DNA of 64,000 nucleotides from assembly GCF_019669905.1 (NCBI RefSeq), contig NZ_AP019777.1:806001-870000 (forward strand), read 5' to 3'. Shown here piece after piece: positions 1 through 8,618 of this stretch (positions are counted from its first letter, which is position 1; each line of letters begins with the position of its first letter). The notes beneath the pieces were generated by a model that worked only from the letters and a program-made list of their open reading frames with translations, had not been told where the DNA came from and made no database searches. The DNA comes from Methylomonas koyamae. GTDB taxonomy: Bacteria; Pseudomonadota; Gammaproteobacteria; Methylococcales; Methylomonadaceae. The translations under genes were made by a program, and so were the position numbers.

Positions 1-1
1 G

Positions 2-319
2 AATTACGGCTGGGATATGTTGGGCGACGTCAAGGCGGCGTTCGACCGGGCCGTCGCTAACGGCAAGCTCAACGAGCAGCAACTGCTGCAGGCGCAAAGC
101 CAATTAGGGGTGTGCGAAGGTTCGGACTGGTTTTGGTGGTTTGGCGACTACAATCCCGGTGAAGCGGTCAGCGACTTCGAAAAGCAGTACCGGCTCAATC
201 TGACCAACCTTTACCGGTTGTTGGGAGAAGAGCCGCCGGCTTACCTGGCCTTGTCGTTCACGCAAGGCAGCGGTAATCCAGCAATGGGCGGCGCAATGCG
301 CCGCGGTAATCAAATATAA
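2..319 (+). CDS. C-terminal end of a GH57-family glycoside hydrolase (5' end outside window)
   Basis: The reading frame is open from base 2, so the gene begins before the window and only about 105 residues are visible. The fragment contains the aromatic stretch EGSDWFWWFGDYN, which I associate with the C-terminal part of GH57 alpha-amylase/alpha-mannosidase-like proteins (DUF3536 type). The end is a Gly/Asn/Met-rich tail. The stop lies 17 bases before malQ on the same strand, so the two are probably co-transcribed and both act on intracellular alpha-glucan. The family call is from motif recall; the catalytic part is not in the window. Confidence 0.72.
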   Translation, partial: NYGWDMLGDVKAAFDRAVANGKLNEQQLLQAQSQLGVCEGSDWFWWFGDYNPGEAVSDFEKQYRLNLTNLYRLLGEEPPAYLALSFTQGSGNPAMGGAMRRGNQI

Positions 320-336
320 GAAAATGGAACTAGTTC

Positions 337-1809
337 ATGGGTGCTCTCTTGGATAAACGCCGCGCGGGCGTTTTGCTACACATTACATCCTTGCCGGGGC
401 GCGGAGAGTGTGGCGATTTGGGAAGGGAAGCGTTTCATTTTGTCAATTTCTTGCACGACACCGGGGTGACGGTTTGGCAGACCTTGCCGCTCGGCATGCC
501 GCACGGCGACGGCTCGCCTTACCAGTGTTTGTCGGCCCATGCCGGCAATCCGGCATTGATCAATCTGGAATGGCTGACTGAGAAGGGGTGGCTGCAGGCT
601 ACCGACCGTTGCGGCGATTGCCATACCAATGCCGAATTTACCAAGAGTTGTCTGGTAACAAAGGCGTTCTACGGCTTCCAGAATCTGGCCGATGCCGAGC
701 AGCAGCTGGATTTTCAGCGGTTTTGCCGGGAAAAGGCCGGCTGGCTCGACGATTTCGCGCTGTTTATTGCATTGCGTAACGTATTCGGCCACAAATGCTG
801 GAACGAATGGCCGGAAGCATTGCGGCAACGCGAACCGAAAGCGTTGAGCGAATCCCGGCAATTATTGAAAGCGGTAATCGATTCGATCAAATTCGAACAA
901 TACGTGTTCTTCAAGCAATGGCATGAATTGAAGGATTATGCCGCCCGCCACGGCGTGCTGATGTTCGGCGACATTCCGATTTTCGTTTCCTACGACAGTG
1001 CCGACGTTTGGGCCAACCGGGACGTGTTCAAGCTGAACGCGGCCGGCGAGATGGAAGTGGTGGCCGGCGTGCCGCCGGATTATTTTTCCGAGTTCGGCCA
1101 GCGCTGGGGTAATCCGCATTACGACTGGGAGTATTTGCGGAAAACCGGTTTCAAGTGGTGGCTGGAGCGGATCGAATCGCAATACGAGATGTTCGATGTG
1201 CTCAGAATCGACCATTTCCGCGGACTCGAGGCGGCATGGGAAATTCCGGCTAACGAAGATACCGCGATCAATGGCCGCTGGGTCGTGGCGCCCGGGGCCG
1301 AGTTATTGGCCGAAATTCAACGCCATTTCGGCTCGCTATCGTTGGTTGCGGAAGATCTGGGCATCATCACTGCGGAAGTCGAAGCCTTGCGCGACGATTT
1401 CAGTTTGCCCGGCATGAAGATTTTGCAATTTGCCTTCGGCGACGACAGCCGCAACCCCTATTTGCCGTGCAATTACCATAAGAATTGCGTGGTGTATACC
1501 GGTACCCACGACAACGATACTACGTTAGGCTGGTTCGACGGGCTCAACGACGGCGAAAAGCAGCGCATTTACGACTACCTGGGCTGGTCCAGCCTGCCGA
1601 TGCCGAGCGCGCTGATCCATGCCGCTATGGGATCGGTAGCCAATCTGGCGGTGATTCCGATGCAGGATATTTTGAAGCTAGGTTCGCCGGATCGGATGAA
1701 TACGCCGGGGACCACCGAGGGTAATTGGCGCTGGCGCTTCGATTGGTCGCAATTGTCCGACGATAAAGCCGGACATTTTGCCCACTTAGTCAGGTTGTTC
1801 GGCCGCTGA
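337..1809 (+). CDS. malQ: 4-alpha-glucanotransferase (amylomaltase)
   Basis: This 490-residue protein has the family's usual length. It transfers alpha-1,4-glucan segments between maltooligosaccharides in the cytoplasm and so recycles short chains from glycogen breakdown. GH77 landmarks are visible: the N-terminal RRAGVLLHITSLPG segment, FGDIPIFV, the nucleophile region RIDHFRG (Asp near residue 292), AEDLGI, GTHDNDTT and the C-terminal NTPGT. It follows the GH57 gene closely, and other glycogen genes lie at 11.6-20 kb. The stop codon lies in the loop of a perfect 9-bp hairpin, likely the terminator shared with the convergent xoxJ. The identification is secure. Confidence 0.96.
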   Translation: MGALLDKRRAGVLLHITSLPGRGECGDLGREAFHFVNFLHDTGVTVWQTLPLGMPHGDGSPYQCLSAHAGNPALINLEWLTEKGWLQATDRCGDCHTNAEFTKSCLVTKAFYGFQNLADAEQQLDFQRFCREKAGWLDDFALFIALRNVFGHKCWNEWPEALRQREPKALSESRQLLKAVIDSIKFEQYVFFKQWHELKDYAARHGVLMFGDIPIFVSYDSADVWANRDVFKLNAAGEMEVVAGVPPDYFSEFGQRWGNPHYDWEYLRKTGFKWWLERIESQYEMFDVLRIDHFRGLEAAWEIPANEDTAINGRWVVAPGAELLAEIQRHFGSLSLVAEDLGIITAEVEALRDDFSLPGMKILQFAFGDDSRNPYLPCNYHKNCVVYTGTHDNDTTLGWFDGLNDGEKQRIYDYLGWSSLPMPSALIHAAMGSVANLAVIPMQDILKLGSPDRMNTPGTTEGNWRWRFDWSQLSDDKAGHFAHLVRLFGR

Positions 1810-1819
1810 CGCGGCCGAA
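1798..1819. terminator. Hairpin between convergent malQ and xoxJ
   Basis: A perfect 9-bp GC-rich stem (1798-1806 with 1811-1819) has a TGAC loop that contains the malQ stop codon. There is no long T run on either side, so it is probably a bidirectional stem-type terminator or mRNA 3' stabiliser for both convergent genes. Confidence 0.5.
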
Positions 1820-1827
1820 TCCCGCAG

Positions 1828-2688
1828 TCAATCGTCGTCGTCTTTCTTCGCCGGTTTTTCCGGAATAGGTAGCGACGGAATTTTGTAGTCGGCAATGATC
1901 GCCTGGATTTTTGCCTGATTCTTGTCGATCAAGTCGTTAAGCTGTTGCTTGCGCTGATTGTCGCCTTGGCGGATTCCCATCGCAATCGAGAAATCGAAGC
2001 GGGTTCCCGCTGAGGATTGCATCGGCATTGCAATATAGCCGTTCTTGGCGCTCTGGTTTTGTACGTAAGCCGCCATCGGGCCCCATAAAATCACCATGTC
2101 GATTTTCCCTGCGCGCAGTTCTTTCTCGATCTGCATCGCGACATTATGCTCGCTGTCGCCGGTCATGCTTTGGTAAGGGACGCCGTAATCCAATAGCCCG
2201 TTCTGTTGCAGCCAGTCGGTACCGGGGCCGCGGTCGAACATGGCGATTTTCAGTTTCTGCTGCCGTTGCTCAGGCAATTGCGCTAGTTGGTTAGGCTCTT
2301 TGATATCGTCCCAGCCGCGGCCTTTTGCAATCAATAAGACGTAGGTCGAATGCAGATAGGGTTTGGTGGTTTCGGTCAATTCGAAGCCGGCCGGTACGCC
2401 CATCACCACGTCGCACTTGAAGCCTTCGCCATTGTCGTTTTCCGCTTTCAAAGTATTGCGGATGAAGCCGATGCGGTCCGGCAACCAGGTATATTCCAGT
2501 TCCTGGCCCAATTGGTCGGCAAACAGTGCGGCGATTTTATTCTCGTAGCCGGTGAGCTCCTTGGTGGAATAGGGCGGATTTACCGGGTCCGCACAGACTT
2601 TGAACTTATCCTGGGCTTGGCTGTTGGCCATGGGGGCGACCAAGGCGAGATATAAGGCCCAGGTAGCGAGGGTCGAATTGGCTTTCAT
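1828..2688 (-). CDS. xoxJ: XoxJ, periplasmic binding-protein-like partner of methanol dehydrogenase
   Basis: A 286-residue secreted protein with a signal peptide (hydrophobic N-terminus, cleavage near NSQAQ-DKF). It belongs to the solute-binding-protein-like family found next to PQQ dehydrogenases (MoxJ/XoxJ type), with an early KVCADPVNPPYS segment and CDVVMGVP in the middle. The C-terminus is charged and ends in several Asp. XoxJ is thought to help activate or mature XoxF in the periplasm. It lies just downstream of xoxF but behind a strong terminator, so it should be made at a lower level or from its own promoter. No cytochrome xoxG is present next to the pair. Confidence 0.88.
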   Translation of the reverse strand: MKANSTLATWALYLALVAPMANSQAQDKFKVCADPVNPPYSTKELTGYENKIAALFADQLGQELEYTWLPDRIGFIRNTLKAENDNGEGFKCDVVMGVPAGFELTETTKPYLHSTYVLLIAKGRGWDDIKEPNQLAQLPEQRQQKLKIAMFDRGPGTDWLQQNGLLDYGVPYQSMTGDSEHNVAMQIEKELRAGKIDMVILWGPMAAYVQNQSAKNGYIAMPMQSSAGTRFDFSIAMGIRQGDNQRKQQLNDLIDKNQAKIQAIIADYKIPSLPIPEKPAKKDDDD

Positions 2689-2717
2689 GAAAATTCCTGT
2701 ACTGGTTTTCTTGGCAT

Positions 2718-2751
2718 AAAAAAGCCTTGGCCGATTGCTCGGCCAAGGCTT
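2718..2751 (-). terminator. Strong rho-independent terminator between xoxF and xoxJ
   Basis: A perfect 13-bp stem (2722-2734 pairing with 2739-2751) with a TTGC loop is followed on the minus strand by a run of six T (A run 2718-2723). It begins 29 bases after the xoxF stop and ends 30 bases before the xoxJ start. It should stop most xoxF transcripts, so xoxJ depends on readthrough or on a promoter within about 30 bases. Confidence 0.9.
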
Positions 2752-2779
2752 GCTTTACTGAGGTCCGAAAAGTCGGATC

Positions 2780-4633
2780 TTAGTTAGGCAGAGCGAACAC
2801 GGTCAGTGTACCACCCAATTTGGTATAAGAACCCAAGCTTCTGTACGCACCAACCGCACCCAGACCTTCCGAGTTGGTTGAGGACGAGCCGTCGTCCAGG
2901 CCGGCAGCGATACCGATACCGGCCCAGCCGCCGATACCTGACAGAACGCCGACGTATTGTTTGCCGTTGAATTCCCAGGTGTTGACGTTGCCGATGATGC
3001 CGGATGGGGTTTTGAATTTGTACAATTCTTTACCGGTTTTGGCATCAACCGCTTTCAGGTAGCCTTCCAGCGTGCCGTAGAATACGACGCCGCCGGCGGT
3101 AGCAACAGAACCTGACCAAACAGAGAATTGTTCTTTGTTTGACCAAACGATTTTGCCGGTTTTTGCGTCAAATGCGGTGAATTGACCCAAGTTGGTGCTA
3201 TCGTCTTTTTTGCCGGTCAGTACGTCAGCGCCTGCTGGCATCATTGACAGGGTAGCGCCTACGTACGGTTGACCCGCAGTGTAGCTAACTTCAAACGGTT
3301 CGTACTCCATGCACAAGTGGTTGCCGGAGATATAGAACAAGCCTGTTTGTGGAGAGTAAGACACAGGAGCCATGTTTTTGGCACCCAACGCCGCAGGGCA
3401 AGTACCTACGGTGTTAACGTCTTCGCCGTTGTGCTCAGTTGAGAACTCAGGCACGACTTGTGGGCGACCGGTTTTCATGTCGACGTGGGTCAGCCAGTTG
3501 ACGGATTTATCGAATTTCTCAGCCACCAACAGTTCGCCGGTTTCGCGATCCAGAGTGTAACCTACACCGTTACGGTCAAAGTGCACGATGGTTTTATGCA
3601 TTTTGCCTTTGACTTCTTGATCAACCAAAACGGTTTCGTTGATACCGTCGTAGTCCCACTCGTCGTGTGGCGTCATTTGGTAAACCCATTTGACTTCACC
3701 GGTGTCGGCGTCACGCGCCCACAAAGACATGGACCATTTGTTGTCGCCCGGACGTTGTACAGGGTTCCAGGTGGATGGGTTGCCTGAACCGTAATAGACC
3801 AGATTCAATTTAGGATCGTAAGAGTACCAGCCCCAAGTGGTGCCGCCGCCGATTTTCCATTGGTCGCCTTTCCAGGTCGCCAAGCCGGAATCAGCTCCCA
3901 GCGGGGTGACTTTGCCATCTTGCCAAGTGGTGGATTTGCCCGGTTTGATCAGAGTGTCCTTGTCCGGACCCATGCTGTAACCTTTCCATGCCAATTGGCC
4001 GGTTTTGATGTCGTAGGCAGCCAGGAAGCCGCGAACGCCGAATTCGCCGCCGGAAATACCGGTGATGACTTTATCTTTAACCACGATAGGTGCGTTGGTG
4101 TTGGTCATACCCAGTTTCGGGTCGCCGTTTTGCACGCTCCATACGCGTTTGCCGGTTTTGGCATCCAGTGCGGTCAGAACGGTGTCCGATTGTTGCAGGA
4201 AGATTTTGCCGTCGCCGTAAGCCAAGCCGCGGTTAACCGTGTCGCAGCACATAACCGGAATGGTTACGTCGGCGTCCATGGTCGGGGTGAATTCCCAGAT
4301 CACCGCTTTGGTGGTTTGGTCGATAGCGTAAACAGTGTTTGGGAACGGAGTGTGAATAAACATTACGCCGTTAACAACCAGAGGACCGCCTTCGTGACCG
4401 CGCAATACACCGGTTGAGAAAGACCAGGCAGGTTGCAGGTTTTTAACGTTCTGAGTGTTGATTTGTGACAATTTGCTGTAACGGGTACCAGCGTAGTCGC
4501 CACCCCAAGTTGCCCAGTTGGCGGGGTTTTGAGTTAATTTCTCAACGTCTTCGTTCGCGGTAGATACGGTTGGTGCAGCAAGAATCGTCGCTACAGCCGA
4601 AGCAAGCAGCCAGTTGTATACAGGCTTCTTCAT
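2780..4633 (-). CDS. xoxF: Lanthanide-dependent PQQ methanol dehydrogenase XoxF
   Basis: This periplasmic quinoprotein oxidises methanol to formaldehyde or formate with PQQ and a lanthanide. I place the start at 4633 (617 residues) because a strong Shine-Dalgarno, AGGAGGAA, lies just upstream and is followed at once by a signal peptide ([10 protein letters not shown], cleavage near STA-NED); the longer open frame to 4771 has no such support. Visible features are the vicinal cysteines C129-C130 that stack on PQQ, tryptophan-docking beta-propeller repeats (DAKTGK, W), and D327-Y328-D329. The second Asp, two residues after the catalytic Asp, marks XoxF; calcium-type MxaF has a small residue there. 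Final electron acceptor genes are not adjacent. Confidence 0.96.
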   Translation of the reverse strand: MKKPVYNWLLASAVATILAAPTVSTANEDVEKLTQNPANWATWGGDYAGTRYSKLSQINTQNVKNLQPAWSFSTGVLRGHEGGPLVVNGVMFIHTPFPNTVYAIDQTTKAVIWEFTPTMDADVTIPVMCCDTVNRGLAYGDGKIFLQQSDTVLTALDAKTGKRVWSVQNGDPKLGMTNTNAPIVVKDKVITGISGGEFGVRGFLAAYDIKTGQLAWKGYSMGPDKDTLIKPGKSTTWQDGKVTPLGADSGLATWKGDQWKIGGGTTWGWYSYDPKLNLVYYGSGNPSTWNPVQRPGDNKWSMSLWARDADTGEVKWVYQMTPHDEWDYDGINETVLVDQEVKGKMHKTIVHFDRNGVGYTLDRETGELLVAEKFDKSVNWLTHVDMKTGRPQVVPEFSTEHNGEDVNTVGTCPAALGAKNMAPVSYSPQTGLFYISGNHLCMEYEPFEVSYTAGQPYVGATLSMMPAGADVLTGKKDDSTNLGQFTAFDAKTGKIVWSNKEQFSVWSGSVATAGGVVFYGTLEGYLKAVDAKTGKELYKFKTPSGIIGNVNTWEFNGKQYVGVLSGIGGWAGIGIAAGLDDGSSSTNSEGLGAVGAYRSLGSYTKLGGTLTVFALPN

Positions 4634-4688
4634 ATGTTTCCTCCTGGTAATCTGCGGATGAGACAGAATACGGTTTTGTGTTGTTAAG

Positions 4689-4756
4689 ACTAATATTAGT
4701 ATTAAAGCTCTGTTTGGATGACTGACCTGTTTAGGTCGTTCGGTAAGCGCCGAACG
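4689..4756 (-). promoter_or_regulatory. Structured leader or operator region upstream of xoxF
   Basis: Three dyads lie 56-123 bases before the xoxF start: a perfect 12-bp palindrome ACTAATATTAGT (4689-4700), a 5-bp stem with a 4-base loop (4724-4737) and a 7-bp stem with a 6-base loop (4737-4756). The last two abut, sharing one base. They sit where a promoter, operator or leader RNA is expected. The function is inferred; I could not pick a convincing -35/-10 pair. Confidence 0.45.
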
Positions 4757-4889
4757 CAGAGGTAGAGCCACACCAGGCGCGTAAATTGAAGGATTTTTTC
4801 CTAAAAGTCAACCGGAAAAACTCTGCTTGGAAGGCCTGGAAACGATAATGCCAAGACTTATAACGCCTTAGCATTCGGCACCGTTTTAT

Positions 4890-5525
4890 TCAGCGCGGGT
4901 AACAAATCCCCAGTCCGCCGAGGCCGCAATAACCGTCCGGGTTTTTCGCCAGATATTGCTGGTGTTCCAGTTCGGCATAGTAAAACGGCGGCGCGTCGCG
5001 GATTTCGGTCGTGATCGGCGGCAGGCCGGCGCCGGCCAATGCCGCCTGGTATGCAGCCAGGCTGGCGTTGGCGGCGGCAAGTTGCGGTTCGCCGTAGCAG
5101 TAAATGGCTGAACGGTACTGGGTGCCGACGTCGTTGCCCTGGCGCATGCCTTGGGTCGGATTGTGCGATTCCCAAAACACGGCCAACAGCGCAGGGTAGC
5201 TGACGGTGTGCGGATCGAATACGACCAGTACTACCTCGGCGTGGCCGGTCAGGCCGCTGCAGACTTCCTGATAAGTCGGATTGGGCGTATAACCGCCGGC
5301 ATAGCCGACTGCGGTGGCATAAACTCCGGCCTGCTGCCAGAACTTGCGTTCCGCTCCCCAAAAGCAGCCCATGCCGAACACGGCTTGCTGTAAATGTTCC
5401 GGAAACGGCGGATGGTAACAATGGCCGCTGACAGCATGTAGCGAGCCGCTGGCGATAGGCGTGGAGCGGCCCGGCAGGGCTTGTTCCGCCGTGGGCATCG
5501 CGGTTTTTTTGAGTAGAAAAGACAT
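4890..5525 (-). CDS. msrA: Peptide methionine sulfoxide reductase A
   Basis: A 211-residue cytoplasmic enzyme that reduces methionine-S-sulfoxide in proteins using thioredoxin. The catalytic motif GCFWGAER holds the active Cys at residue 54, preceded by QQAVFGMG; the central GYAGG, TGHAEVV and QYRSAIY segments are typical of MsrA. The N-terminal extension of about 45 residues matches the long E. coli-type form. It sits alone between xoxF and the divergent hslO. The identification is firm. Confidence 0.95.
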   Translation of the reverse strand: MSFLLKKTAMPTAEQALPGRSTPIASGSLHAVSGHCYHPPFPEHLQQAVFGMGCFWGAERKFWQQAGVYATAVGYAGGYTPNPTYQEVCSGLTGHAEVVLVVFDPHTVSYPALLAVFWESHNPTQGMRQGNDVGTQYRSAIYCYGEPQLAAANASLAAYQAALAGAGLPPITTEIRDAPPFYYAELEHQQYLAKNPDGYCGLGGLGICYPR

Positions 5526-5602
5526 AACTGCTTCCCTCGGGTCGAATGATCGGACAGTGGGGGATTATAATCGCCGACCTTTCTTAACCGGTTAACGAAA
5601 TC

Positions 5603-6484
5603 ATGAAACAACAAGATTGCTTACGCCGCTTTATCTTTGAGGAGCATGGCGTGCGCGGCGAATGGGTTAGACTGCGGACCAGCCTGGCCGCAGCCAAACA
5701 GCACCAGCGGATAGTGGACGATGCGGTCGACGCGCAAATGGGCCAGGCGTTGGCGGCCGCGGTATTGCTGGCGGCGACTATTAAATTCAAAGGTGCAATG
5801 ATTATGCAAATCCAGGGCGGCGGCGAGCTTAAGGCTGTGGTTGCCCAAGCCAGCAGCGACCGCAAAATACGCGGCCTGGTACGGAGCGCGGACAGCGTCG
5901 GCGGCACCAATCTGCGCGAAATGATCGGAGAAGGCGGCCGCTTGGTGCTGACCGTCGAATCCGAAAACGCCGAACCTTACCAAGGCATCGTCGGTGTCGA
6001 AGCCGATACGCTGGCCGAAGTGTTGGAAGTGTACTTCAAGCAATCGGAACAACTGAACACCCGTTTGTGGTTGTTCGCCGACCGCGACACCGCAGCCGGG
6101 CTGTTGCTTCAGGAATTGCCGGGCGAGCAAAAAGACCCGGCCGACTGGGAACGCCTGGAAATGTTGGCGGCTACCGTTACTGCCGAGGAAATGTTCGCGT
6201 TGGATTGCGAAGAACTGCTGTACCGCCTGTTTCATCAAGAAAAGGTCAGAATTTTCGAGGCGGAGATCGTGGAATTCAAATGCAATTGCTCGCGGCAAAA
6301 AATCGCCGGCACTTTAGCCGCCTTGGGACGGTCCGAATTGCACGCGATTTTGCAGGAGCGCGACGACATCGAAGTCGATTGCCAGTTCTGCGGCGCCCAG
6401 TACCGTTTTGATAAAATCGACGTAGAAAATTTGCTGGCCAATCCGGCGGCAGAAACCGAGACTAACCCGCCGACCCGGCATTGA
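5603..6484 (+). CDS. hslO: Redox-regulated chaperone Hsp33
   Basis: A 293-residue cytoplasmic holdase that is switched on by oxidation. The C-terminal zinc centre is visible as CNC (C227, C229) and CQFC (C260, C263), the four ligands that form disulfides on activation. The N-terminal domain carries the family's GRLVLTVE and PYQGIV segments. It is divergent from msrA across 77 bases, so two oxidative-damage genes share one control region. The lipoprotein gene follows after 7 bases and is likely co-transcribed. Confidence 0.96.
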   Translation: MKQQDCLRRFIFEEHGVRGEWVRLRTSLAAAKQHQRIVDDAVDAQMGQALAAAVLLAATIKFKGAMIMQIQGGGELKAVVAQASSDRKIRGLVRSADSVGGTNLREMIGEGGRLVLTVESENAEPYQGIVGVEADTLAEVLEVYFKQSEQLNTRLWLFADRDTAAGLLLQELPGEQKDPADWERLEMLAATVTAEEMFALDCEELLYRLFHQEKVRIFEAEIVEFKCNCSRQKIAGTLAALGRSELHAILQERDDIEVDCQFCGAQYRFDKIDVENLLANPAAETETNPPTRH

Positions 6485-6491
6485 GGAGGCT

Positions 6492-7265
6492 ATGAAAACA
6501 TTTACCCGAATTTTGCGCTGGTTGCTGGCTTTTACGCTGCTCAGCACGATGACCGGCTGCCTGCATTGGTTGCACGCCTATCAAACTTATTTACAGATGG
6601 ACGAGTTCGACCGCTATTTCTCGGTGGTGTCGAAAGACGACTTCACCGTGCATTTCAAGAAACCCAAGTTATTCAGCGAAGACTTCGTCTCGCTGGCCAA
6701 ACTGCATGCCAGCAGCGAAGAGCAGACTGCCGACGGCAAACGCTGGCGCTATTGGTTCCGGAAAATCGATAAGGATGGCAAGCAGGTGGCGCCGGAAGTC
6801 AGTTTCTACCTGGATCTGGCTTTCAATAAGGAAGATAAGGTCACCGACTGGACCTTTTCCAATCTGTTCCTGCAAATCGCGCCGCCGGAGTTTCTGGAAG
6901 CGTCGTTCCGTTCTTTGGGCGGTGCCGAAATCAACGAAGAGAAAAAGCAGTTGAAGGCCAAGGCCGACCAATTGGAAAAAATCGCCGCATTGCTGCCGAA
7001 GAAGTCTCAGGTGGTCAAGCAGTTGGGCGAGCCGTTGGAGATTACCCAAGAAGAGAAACAGGAAGTTTACCTGTACCACTTTCGCCTGGAAGCGAAGGAG
7101 ATCGAAGAAGGTTACGAGGACCGGGCGTTGAGCGAGGTCAGGCTGATGTTCGATAAAGACACGGCAGAAATGGTGAAAATGTCCGGCCGTTTCGCCGGCC
7201 TGAAAATTTCGATCAACTACCGCGACTATCAGGAAGATAAGGATAAAGCCGTGGCCGGTTTGTAA
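6492..7265 (+). CDS. Predicted lipoprotein of unknown function
   Basis: A 257-residue protein with a lipoprotein signal: a positive N-terminus, a hydrophobic segment, then a lipobox ending MTGC with the lipidated Cys near residue 23. The mature part is rich in Lys and Glu and has a likely helical stretch (about residues 150-180, EEKKQLKAKADQLEKIAALL). I do not recognise the family. The start is 7 bases after hslO with GGAGG just upstream, so translation is probably linked to hslO. Nothing in the sequence assigns a reaction; an envelope structural or quality-control role is only a guess. Confidence 0.8.
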   Translation: MKTFTRILRWLLAFTLLSTMTGCLHWLHAYQTYLQMDEFDRYFSVVSKDDFTVHFKKPKLFSEDFVSLAKLHASSEEQTADGKRWRYWFRKIDKDGKQVAPEVSFYLDLAFNKEDKVTDWTFSNLFLQIAPPEFLEASFRSLGGAEINEEKKQLKAKADQLEKIAALLPKKSQVVKQLGEPLEITQEEKQEVYLYHFRLEAKEIEEGYEDRALSEVRLMFDKDTAEMVKMSGRFAGLKISINYRDYQEDKDKAVAGL

Positions 7266-7271
7266 GGCCGT

Positions 7272-7299
7272 TGCGGCCGGCTGCCACCAGCCGGCCGCA
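7272..7299. terminator. GC-rich hairpin between the convergent lipoprotein gene and pgk
   Basis: A perfect 12-bp stem (7272-7283 with 7288-7299) with a CCAC loop lies 7 bases after the lipoprotein stop and 15 bases before the pgk stop. There is no T run. It is probably a shared 3' end for the two convergent genes. Confidence 0.5.
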
Positions 7300-7313
7300 T
7301 GCGCGGCTATCGA

Positions 7314-8486
7314 TTAGCTGCGCGCTTTCAATACCGCAACTGCGGGCAGTTCCTTGCCTTCCAGGAATTCCAGGAAGGCGCCGCCGCCGGTAGAGGTGTA
7401 AGACACTTTATCGGCGATGCCGTATTTGTCGATAGCCGCCAGCGTGTCGCCGCCGCCGGCAATCGAGAACGCCGGGCTTTCCGCAATCGCCAGCGACAGG
7501 GATTTGGTGCCTTCGCCGAACTGGTCGATTTCGAACACGCCGACCGGGCCGTTCCAGACGATGGTGCCGGCGGTTTTCAGGATTTCCGCGTATTGTTTGG
7601 CGGTTTCCGGTCCGATGTCCAGGATCAAGTCGTCGGCTTCGACGTCGGCGACGTTTTTCACGGTAGCCGCAGCGCTTTCGGAGAATTCTTTGGCACAGAC
7701 CACATCGACCGGCACCGGGATGTCGGCGCCGCGTTCTTTCGCGGAAGCGATCAAACGTTTGGCTTCCGGAATTAAATCCGCTTCATATAGCGATTTGCCG
7801 ACGTTGTAACCGGCGGCCGCAATGAAGGTGTTGGCGATGCCGCCGCCGACGATCAGTTGGTCGACTTTGGTCGACAAGGATTCCAGCACGGTCAATTTGG
7901 TCGAAACCTTGGAACCGCCGACGATCGCGACCAACGGGCGGGCCGGCGTTTCCAGGGCTTTGCCCAGTGCATCCAGTTCGGCCGCCAACAGCGGGCCGGC
8001 GCAAGCGACGGCAGCATGCTCGGCAACGGCATGGGTTGAGGCTTCGGCGCGGTGAGCGGTGCCGAAGGCGTCCATCACGAAGATGTCGCACAGCGCGGCC
8101 ATTTTTTGGCCGAGCTCGGCGCTGTTTTTCTTTTCGCCTTTATTGAAGCGCACGTTCTCGCACAGCACGACTTCGCCGCGCTTGACGTCGACGCCGTCCA
8201 GCCAATCTTTGACCAGACGCACCGGTTGGCCCAGCAATTGGGAAAAACGTTCGGCAACGGGTTGCAAGCTGGAGGCTTCGTCGTATTCGCCTTCGGTCGG
8301 ACGGCCCAGGTGCGACATCAAAATCACCGCGGCGCCGCCGGCCAAAGCCGCTTCGACGGTCGGAACGCTGGCCTGGATGCGCAAGTCGCTGGTGACTTTA
8401 CCGTCTTTGACCGGTACGTTTAAATCCTGGCGGATCAGGACGCGTTTGCCCGCCAGATCCAGATCGACCATTCGTTTGATAGACAT
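7314..8486 (-). CDS. pgk: Phosphoglycerate kinase
   Basis: A 390-residue cytoplasmic enzyme that interconverts 1,3-bisphosphoglycerate + ADP and 3-phosphoglycerate + ATP. Motifs in order: RQDLNVP near residue 20, [23 protein letters not shown] (about 117-130), [13 protein letters not shown] (about 191), NGPVGVFE and the nucleotide-binding GGGDT near the C-terminus. The length is normal for the bacterial enzyme. It stands alone here, without gapA or fba. The start at 8486 is preceded by AGGAGAAC. eno, the next glycolytic step but one, is at 57 kb. Confidence 0.97.
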   Translation of the reverse strand: MSIKRMVDLDLAGKRVLIRQDLNVPVKDGKVTSDLRIQASVPTVEAALAGGAAVILMSHLGRPTEGEYDEASSLQPVAERFSQLLGQPVRLVKDWLDGVDVKRGEVVLCENVRFNKGEKKNSAELGQKMAALCDIFVMDAFGTAHRAEASTHAVAEHAAVACAGPLLAAELDALGKALETPARPLVAIVGGSKVSTKLTVLESLSTKVDQLIVGGGIANTFIAAAGYNVGKSLYEADLIPEAKRLIASAKERGADIPVPVDVVCAKEFSESAAATVKNVADVEADDLILDIGPETAKQYAEILKTAGTIVWNGPVGVFEIDQFGEGTKSLSLAIAESPAFSIAGGGDTLAAIDKYGIADKVSYTSTGGGAFLEFLEGKELPAVAVLKARS

Positions 8487-8618
8487 AAGTTCTCCTATGG
8501 TTGAAATAAAAACATTATAAAGCGTAACACTGGGAGCGGCCTGAATTAAAAATCGTAAATTAGTCAGCCCTTTGGACTATATTTGCTAGCCATTACCTAA
8601 ACTCTTGCGGACGCAGTT

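Noticed and set aside
4634..4771. Longer open frame of xoxF reaching 4771
   Set aside because: The extra 46 residues have no signal-peptide character, overlap the leader dyads, and AGGAGGAA directly precedes the ATG at 4633.
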